This document shows positions 6,659 through 10,337 of a stretch of 10,337 nucleotides of DNA, one piece after another. A program made the position numbers and the translations under genes. Below the pieces are notes generated by a model. That model saw only the letters and a list, made by a program, of their open reading frames with translations, made no database searches and was not told where the DNA came from. Source of the stretch: Thermoplasmata archaeon (lineage in GTDB: Archaea > Thermoplasmatota > Thermoplasmata > Thermoplasmatales > Thermoplasmataceae); contig JAKAYH010000048.1 of NCBI GenBank assembly GCA_021826835.1, positions 1 through 10,337 of the forward strand, in the 5' to 3' direction. Each line of letters begins with the position of its first letter. The stretch's first letter is position 1.

Positions 6659-8489
6659 AGAACATAGATTAGAGGCTTCGTATGTTGCGAGGGATGCGAA
6701 TAGTCAAACGAGAGAGTTCCAATCCAAAGTTTCTGATTTTTTCACCGGTATAAAAAGGGTTTGCGTACTAGATGCACCGACAGGAGCAGGGAAAACATTT
6801 GCCTTTAAAAATCTTGGAACAACTGAGAAGAAAGTATTGATTGTACTACCTAACAATCTCCTAGCTAAAGAAGTAGTTCAAGACCTAGGTTCTAATGCTG
6901 TTTTAATTACGGGGAATACCATACATGAAAAAACTCTGCAACGCAAGAGAATATATGACCCAAATTACAATCCAAGATCTGAATCAATAGACGAAATGAT
7001 TGAAACTCATACTTACATAATAACTAATCCCACTGTATTTTATTATCTTCTGATCAACCACTATTCTCAGCTGAGCAAAGAAGATATGCTGGCCACGATG
7101 ATAAAGCGTAACATTAAGACGATTATATTTGATGAATTTCATATTTACTCAAAGGATCAAATCTCAATGATTATGGCTTCAGTACTTGTTGTACCCAATA
7201 CTGTCAAAATAATGTTTAGTAGCGCAACTCCCCCTCAATATTTCATTAGACTATGTGAAAAGGTGTTTGGTTCAGAAAAGGTCGAGGAAATCAATGTAAA
7301 GAGGATTTACAACAATTATGGCAATAGTGATTTAATACAGGGGGCAATTTCATTAAAAATAGTAAATAGAAGTGCTTACGATTTTATCACCGAAAATTTA
7401 GGTCTACTGAAAGACGGAAATTGGGTCATAATAACAGATTCAATTAAGAGTATTGATAAAATTGGCAAAATTCTAAATTATAATTATCCTAATGAAAATA
7501 TTGTATTCATTTCTGCATATTACGATCCGTCATATGCGAATTACAACGAAATTAGATTCACCAACAAAGTACCTCGGATAATCGTAAGCTCAAATATTGT
7601 TGAGCAGGGAATTAACATAAGGAAAGAATATCAGAATTTCATCATAGAGCCAGGAATGACCCCCGATAACACAACGCAAAGGTTGGGGAGAGTAGGTAGA
7701 GGGCAATTAAAAGAGAGCAATGTTTACTTGTGTTTCCCAAGCAAACTACAATCGTTTGGACAAAATGTTAATTCAATGGACATTTTAATTGAGATACTTA
7801 AATCATTGCAGTATAGTAAAAGAATACCTGATCCCACTTGCTTTGGGATAGGAGTCTATGTAACACTTCTTATAGAAAAACTTGGTAACCATGCTAGAGA
7901 CATAGTTTTTAATAATATCATTAATTATGACAATAAAGCACTAAATGCTGGAATTTATAGTTGCATCAATGTAAATAGAACGTTGGATGATGAAATTGGT
8001 AGGAATAAGATTAAATCAAATTGTATATTGCAAATCAATAAAATATATAATTGGTGGAAGCATTATCGTTATACCATTTATGATTTTATTCCAAGCCAAG
8101 CAGATAAGGTTGACGTCTTAGATACAGACATTTCGTTCTCAACAGACACCTTTAGTACAAAATACGACAAATTATGGATTCACAAAAACAAGAATATTCT
8201 TGAAATAAATTCCGAAGGCTACATTGTAGGTAACTTCACTGATAAACCGAATTACGACTTTGATGTTCGCATTAAACATATTCCTACAGGAGGAACTGTA
8301 ACATTAAAATACAAAGAGATTGCCTTCGAATCATGGAAACACATAACAGAAGAGGTAAATAAGGCTCTTGAGAACACCAAATGCCCTGAAAATGAAAAAA
8401 TCCAAATCCTGATAGAGAATATTAAAGAATGTACCCGAGAAACTGCAGGAATTGAAAGACTGATTATGGAAGTGATTAATGACACTTGA
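6642..8489 (+). CDS. cas3: Cas3' helicase of type I-D (no HD domain)
   Basis: Superfamily 2 DNA helicase recruited to the target-bound complex to unwind and translocate along DNA. The protein has 615 residues. Motifs in order: Q27 in REFQ, Walker A APTGAGKT (45-52), LPNNLLAKE (69-77, motif Ia region), DEFH (164-167, motif II), SSAT (193-196, motif III), SSNIVEQGINI (316-326, motif V) and QRLGRVGRG (346-354, arginine finger motif VI). All key residues look intact. No HD nuclease domain is present at either end, and the gene begins almost directly with the helicase, so nuclease activity must come from Cas10d. Residues about 370-615 form a C-terminal region I cannot subdivide. GGAG at 6631-6634 lies seven bases before the ATG, which is inside csc1. 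It overlaps cas4 by 11 bases. Confidence 0.92.
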   Translation: MDGVIEEHRLEASYVARDANSQTREFQSKVSDFFTGIKRVCVLDAPTGAGKTFAFKNLGTTEKKVLIVLPNNLLAKEVVQDLGSNAVLITGNTIHEKTLQRKRIYDPNYNPRSESIDEMIETHTYIITNPTVFYYLLINHYSQLSKEDMLATMIKRNIKTIIFDEFHIYSKDQISMIMASVLVVPNTVKIMFSSATPPQYFIRLCEKVFGSEKVEEINVKRIYNNYGNSDLIQGAISLKIVNRSAYDFITENLGLLKDGNWVIITDSIKSIDKIGKILNYNYPNENIVFISAYYDPSYANYNEIRFTNKVPRIIVSSNIVEQGINIRKEYQNFIIEPGMTPDNTTQRLGRVGRGQLKESNVYLCFPSKLQSFGQNVNSMDILIEILKSLQYSKRIPDPTCFGIGVYVTLLIEKLGNHARDIVFNNIINYDNKALNAGIYSCINVNRTLDDEIGRNKIKSNCILQINKIYNWWKHYRYTIYDFIPSQADKVDVLDTDISFSTDTFSTKYDKLWIHKNKNILEINSEGYIVGNFTDKPNYDFDVRIKHIPTGGTVTLKYKEIAFESWKHITEEVNKALENTKCPENEKIQILIENIKECTRETAGIERLIMEVINDT

Positions 8490-8994
8490 TGAAACATACA
8501 GAGGAATTGATATCAGCTATGCATCTATATGTGAAAGAAGAGCGTGGTTATCTCTTCATGAAATATATATAACTGATGGAACTGAGTTTGTCAAATTAGG
8601 GAGATATTCGAATGATGAGCAAAGAAAGTATGGATACTCTCAGGTCGCGATAGGTAGAAATAAAATTGATTATATTCAAATGTTGCAAAGTGGTGAGTAC
8701 ATAATACACGAATTCAAAAGAGGGCGGAAAGTTATAGATGCGGATATCTTCCAAGTTTCTCACTACATGAATATAGCAGATCAATCTGGATATAACATAA
8801 AGTGTGGTGAAATACATTTGTTGGGATCAAAAAAGATTGTATATCTTCCATTTCCACTGGAAAATATGGACCTTCTAAAGAAAAAGTATCTTTTGTTGGA
8901 AAAACTAAAGAAAACCAGCATTCCTCCAGCTAGAAGGAATTATTTCTGTTCACATGGATGCAGCTACATAGAATTTTGTTGGGGGGAAATATGA
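8479..8994 (+). CDS. cas4: Cas4 RecB-like nuclease with Fe-S cluster
   Basis: Processes and PAM-selects new spacers together with Cas1-Cas2. The protein has 171 residues, typical for Cas4. Four cysteines for the iron-sulfur cluster are present: C18 in SICERRAWL and C157, C161 and C167 in FCSHGCSYIEFCW. The RecB-type active site is D64 in KIDYIQ, E78 and K80 in IIHEFKRG, and Q92 in FQVSHYM, which together look complete. It starts inside the end of cas3 (11-base overlap) and ends in an ATGA overlap with cas1, so it is co-translated with the acquisition genes. It lies next to cas1, the usual position. Confidence 0.92.
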   Translation: MTLDETYRGIDISYASICERRAWLSLHEIYITDGTEFVKLGRYSNDEQRKYGYSQVAIGRNKIDYIQMLQSGEYIIHEFKRGRKVIDADIFQVSHYMNIADQSGYNIKCGEIHLLGSKKIVYLPFPLENMDLLKKKYLLLEKLKKTSIPPARRNYFCSHGCSYIEFCWGEI

Positions 8995-9950
8995 GCGAAA
9001 TATACTATATTTTAAAGTCTGGAACATTGTCAAAATCATCTGGGGCCATAATCCTTAAAAATGAAGTAGAGACTGTTGAAATTCCTACAGAAAATGTTGA
9101 TATGATAGCCGTGTTTGGAAATGTAACCTTTACAACCCCTTCACTTTCATTGTTGTCTGAGTTAAAAATCCCACTAATACTATTTTCTGAAAGAGGATGG
9201 TATATTAGCAGTATTTTTCCTGAGAACTATTTACAAAGTGGATATGTTTTAAGAAAACAGCTTGAACACGCAATAGACCCATTGAAAAGATTATTTCTTG
9301 CCCAGCAATTTGTACTCGGGGCTTCAAAGAACATGAGAAGAGTGGTTTCAAGATTGGGTCTGGGCAACTTGCCAACAAGCAAGGATAAGATTCTTTCTTC
9401 AGAAAATATACAGGAATTGATGGGAATTGAGGGAAATATCCACATAGATTATCTTGAAAGACTGGACATAAAGTTGCCAGAGAATTTTAAAATAAATGGA
9501 AGAAGTCGTAGACCACCAAGTAATGCCATAAATGCGATGATGAGCTACCTTTATTCTGTCCTTTATGGCTCAATAACTTCTGAAATTCTAAGAACCCATC
9601 TTTCCCCAACAATTAGCTATCTACACGAATCCAGTGAGAGACGCTCTAGCTTGGCTTTGGATGTTAATGAAATTTTTAGACCCATCATTTGTGATCGAAT
9701 AATTTTGAGACTTATTAATCTTAAAATGATGAATGAAAATGATTTTGTTTCGGATAGTGGGGTTTTTTTAAGCGCTTCTGGCAAAAGAAAAGTTCTTGAG
9801 GCTTTTGACGAAAAGATGAGAGAGACCGTTTATGTTAAAGGCCTGGGAAGAAACGTCTCTATGAAAAGACTGATAAGGTTAGAACTATACAAATTAGAAA
9901 AGCATGTTATGGGAGATAGTCCTTATAAACCATATATTACGAGGATTTAA
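8991..9950 (+). CDS. cas1: Cas1 integrase
   Basis: Metal-dependent integrase that inserts new spacers at the leader end of the CRISPR array as a Cas1-Cas2 complex. Starting at the ATG at 8991 it has 319 residues, normal for Cas1. An in-frame ATG at 8958 would add 11 residues, but it lies inside cas4 and has no ribosome binding site, whereas GGGGGG at 8981-8986 precedes 8991 by four bases. The N-terminal beta domain is residues 1 to about 75 (VDMIAVFGNVTFTTPSL). The C-terminal helical domain carries E147 in MGIEGNI, H212 in SYLHESSERRSS, and D224/E227 in LALDVNEIFRP, the expected metal-binding set. The stop codon abuts the cas2 start. Confidence 0.95.
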   Translation: MSEIYYILKSGTLSKSSGAIILKNEVETVEIPTENVDMIAVFGNVTFTTPSLSLLSELKIPLILFSERGWYISSIFPENYLQSGYVLRKQLEHAIDPLKRLFLAQQFVLGASKNMRRVVSRLGLGNLPTSKDKILSSENIQELMGIEGNIHIDYLERLDIKLPENFKINGRSRRPPSNAINAMMSYLYSVLYGSITSEILRTHLSPTISYLHESSERRSSLALDVNEIFRPIICDRIILRLINLKMMNENDFVSDSGVFLSASGKRKVLEAFDEKMRETVYVKGLGRNVSMKRLIRLELYKLEKHVMGDSPYKPYITRI

Positions 9951-10211
9951 ATGTGGGTAATTTTATCTTATGATGTTAATAAAAAAAGAGTTAATGATGT
10001 AAGAAAATTGTGTTTACCTTATCTAAGGTGGATTCAAAACTCAGTATTTGTAGGAGATATAACAAAAGCAAACTTGACTATCTTAACATCAAAATTAAAT
10101 AAAAAGATAGAACCATCCGAAGATTCAGTTCAAATTTTTATCCTCAGAGACAAGAAACTTGCAAAAAGATTGACTATCGGGATATCAAAAGAGTTCAGTA
10201 ACATAATATAA
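9951..10211 (+). CDS. cas2: Cas2 acquisition subunit
   Basis: Small ferredoxin-fold protein that dimerises and holds two Cas1 dimers during spacer integration. The protein has 86 residues. The first strand WVILSYDVNKKRVNDVRKL (2-20) carries the conserved aspartate D8, and WIQNSVFVGDI (27-37) is the typical second strand region. Its ATG follows the cas1 stop with no gap and GAGG lies six bases upstream. It is the last gene of the operon. I see no strong T-tract terminator after its stop, so transcription may run further right. Confidence 0.93.
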   Translation: MWVILSYDVNKKRVNDVRKLCLPYLRWIQNSVFVGDITKANLTILTSKLNKKIEPSEDSVQIFILRDKKLAKRLTIGISKEFSNII

Positions 10212-10279
10212 CCTGAACTCCCAGTGTTTAGGATCATTGTGGTGTGAAAATCTCTGTTAGGTTTAGTATTGCACGTGTT

Positions 10280-10304
10280 TTTCCAGTGGAAAGGTTTATT
10301 ATAT
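10280..10304 (+). promoter_or_regulatory. Archaeal promoter candidate with abutting inverted repeat
   Basis: TTTATTATAT (10295-10304) resembles an archaeal TATA box and GGAAAGG just before it resembles a BRE purine element. The perfect inverted repeat TTTCCA-G-TGGAAA (10280-10292) overlaps that BRE, the place where a repressor or activator would act. Transcription would start around 10325-10330, at the window edge, so the transcribed unit is not seen. It could be the next gene or a CRISPR leader. A CACGTG palindrome (10272-10277) lies a few bases upstream. Confidence 0.4.
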
Positions 10305-10337
10305 CGTGTGCCTGCATAGGTACATTGACAGAACAGA

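Noticed and set aside
8958..8990. Eleven-residue upstream extension of Cas1 (MQLHRILLGGN)
   Set aside because: It lies inside the conserved cysteine end of cas4, has no ribosome binding site, and the ATG at 8991 has a G-rich site and a normal Cas1 N-terminus.

Overview
The window carries a complete, apparently intact type I-D CRISPR-Cas locus from what is most likely an archaeon. Three things point to an archaeon: a Csa3-type CARF/winged-helix regulator, a first operon gene (cas6) with no ribosome binding site but a TATA-like element about 25 bases upstream (leaderless style), and AT-rich DNA using AGA/AGG for Arg and ATA for Ile. I cannot fix the lineage from sequence alone. A Thermoplasmata-like euryarchaeon is a guess.

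Layout. Positions 1-92 hold the tail of an unidentified gene entering from the left, followed by a palindrome and T-tract that look like its terminator (134-172). Positions 305-724 hold, on the minus strand, a decayed IS4-superfamily (IS1634-like) transposase with two stops, two frameshifts and a large internal deletion. From 855 to 1568 on the minus strand is csa3. A 39-base spacer (1569-1607) separates it from the divergent plus-strand operon cas6 - cas10d - csc2 (cas7) - csc1 (cas5) - cas3 helicase - cas4 - cas1 - cas2 (1608-10211). Genes in this operon overlap by 4 to 17 bases, abut, or are separated by at most 14 bases, so it is almost certainly one transcript. The last 126 bases hold no gene, but a perfect inverted repeat sits directly in front of a TATA-like element. 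This could be the promoter of the next gene or the start of a CRISPR leader. No CRISPR repeats are inside the window.

How the parts fit. Cas6 would cut the precursor crRNA. Csc2 would coat the crRNA, Csc1 would cap the 5' handle, and Cas10d would be the large subunit. The HD nuclease motif is in Cas10d, while the Cas3 protein here is a helicase with no HD domain, which is the type I-D arrangement. Cas4, Cas1 and Cas2 form the spacer acquisition module. Csa3 may sense a cyclic nucleotide through its CARF domain and control the locus.

The most useful observation beyond gene naming is an in-frame ATG inside cas10d (4646) with a well-placed Shine-Dalgarno sequence. It would make a separate 133-residue small subunit (Cas11d) from the 3' end of the large-subunit gene. 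I see no wholly new system. The locus is a known type, with several details worth checking.
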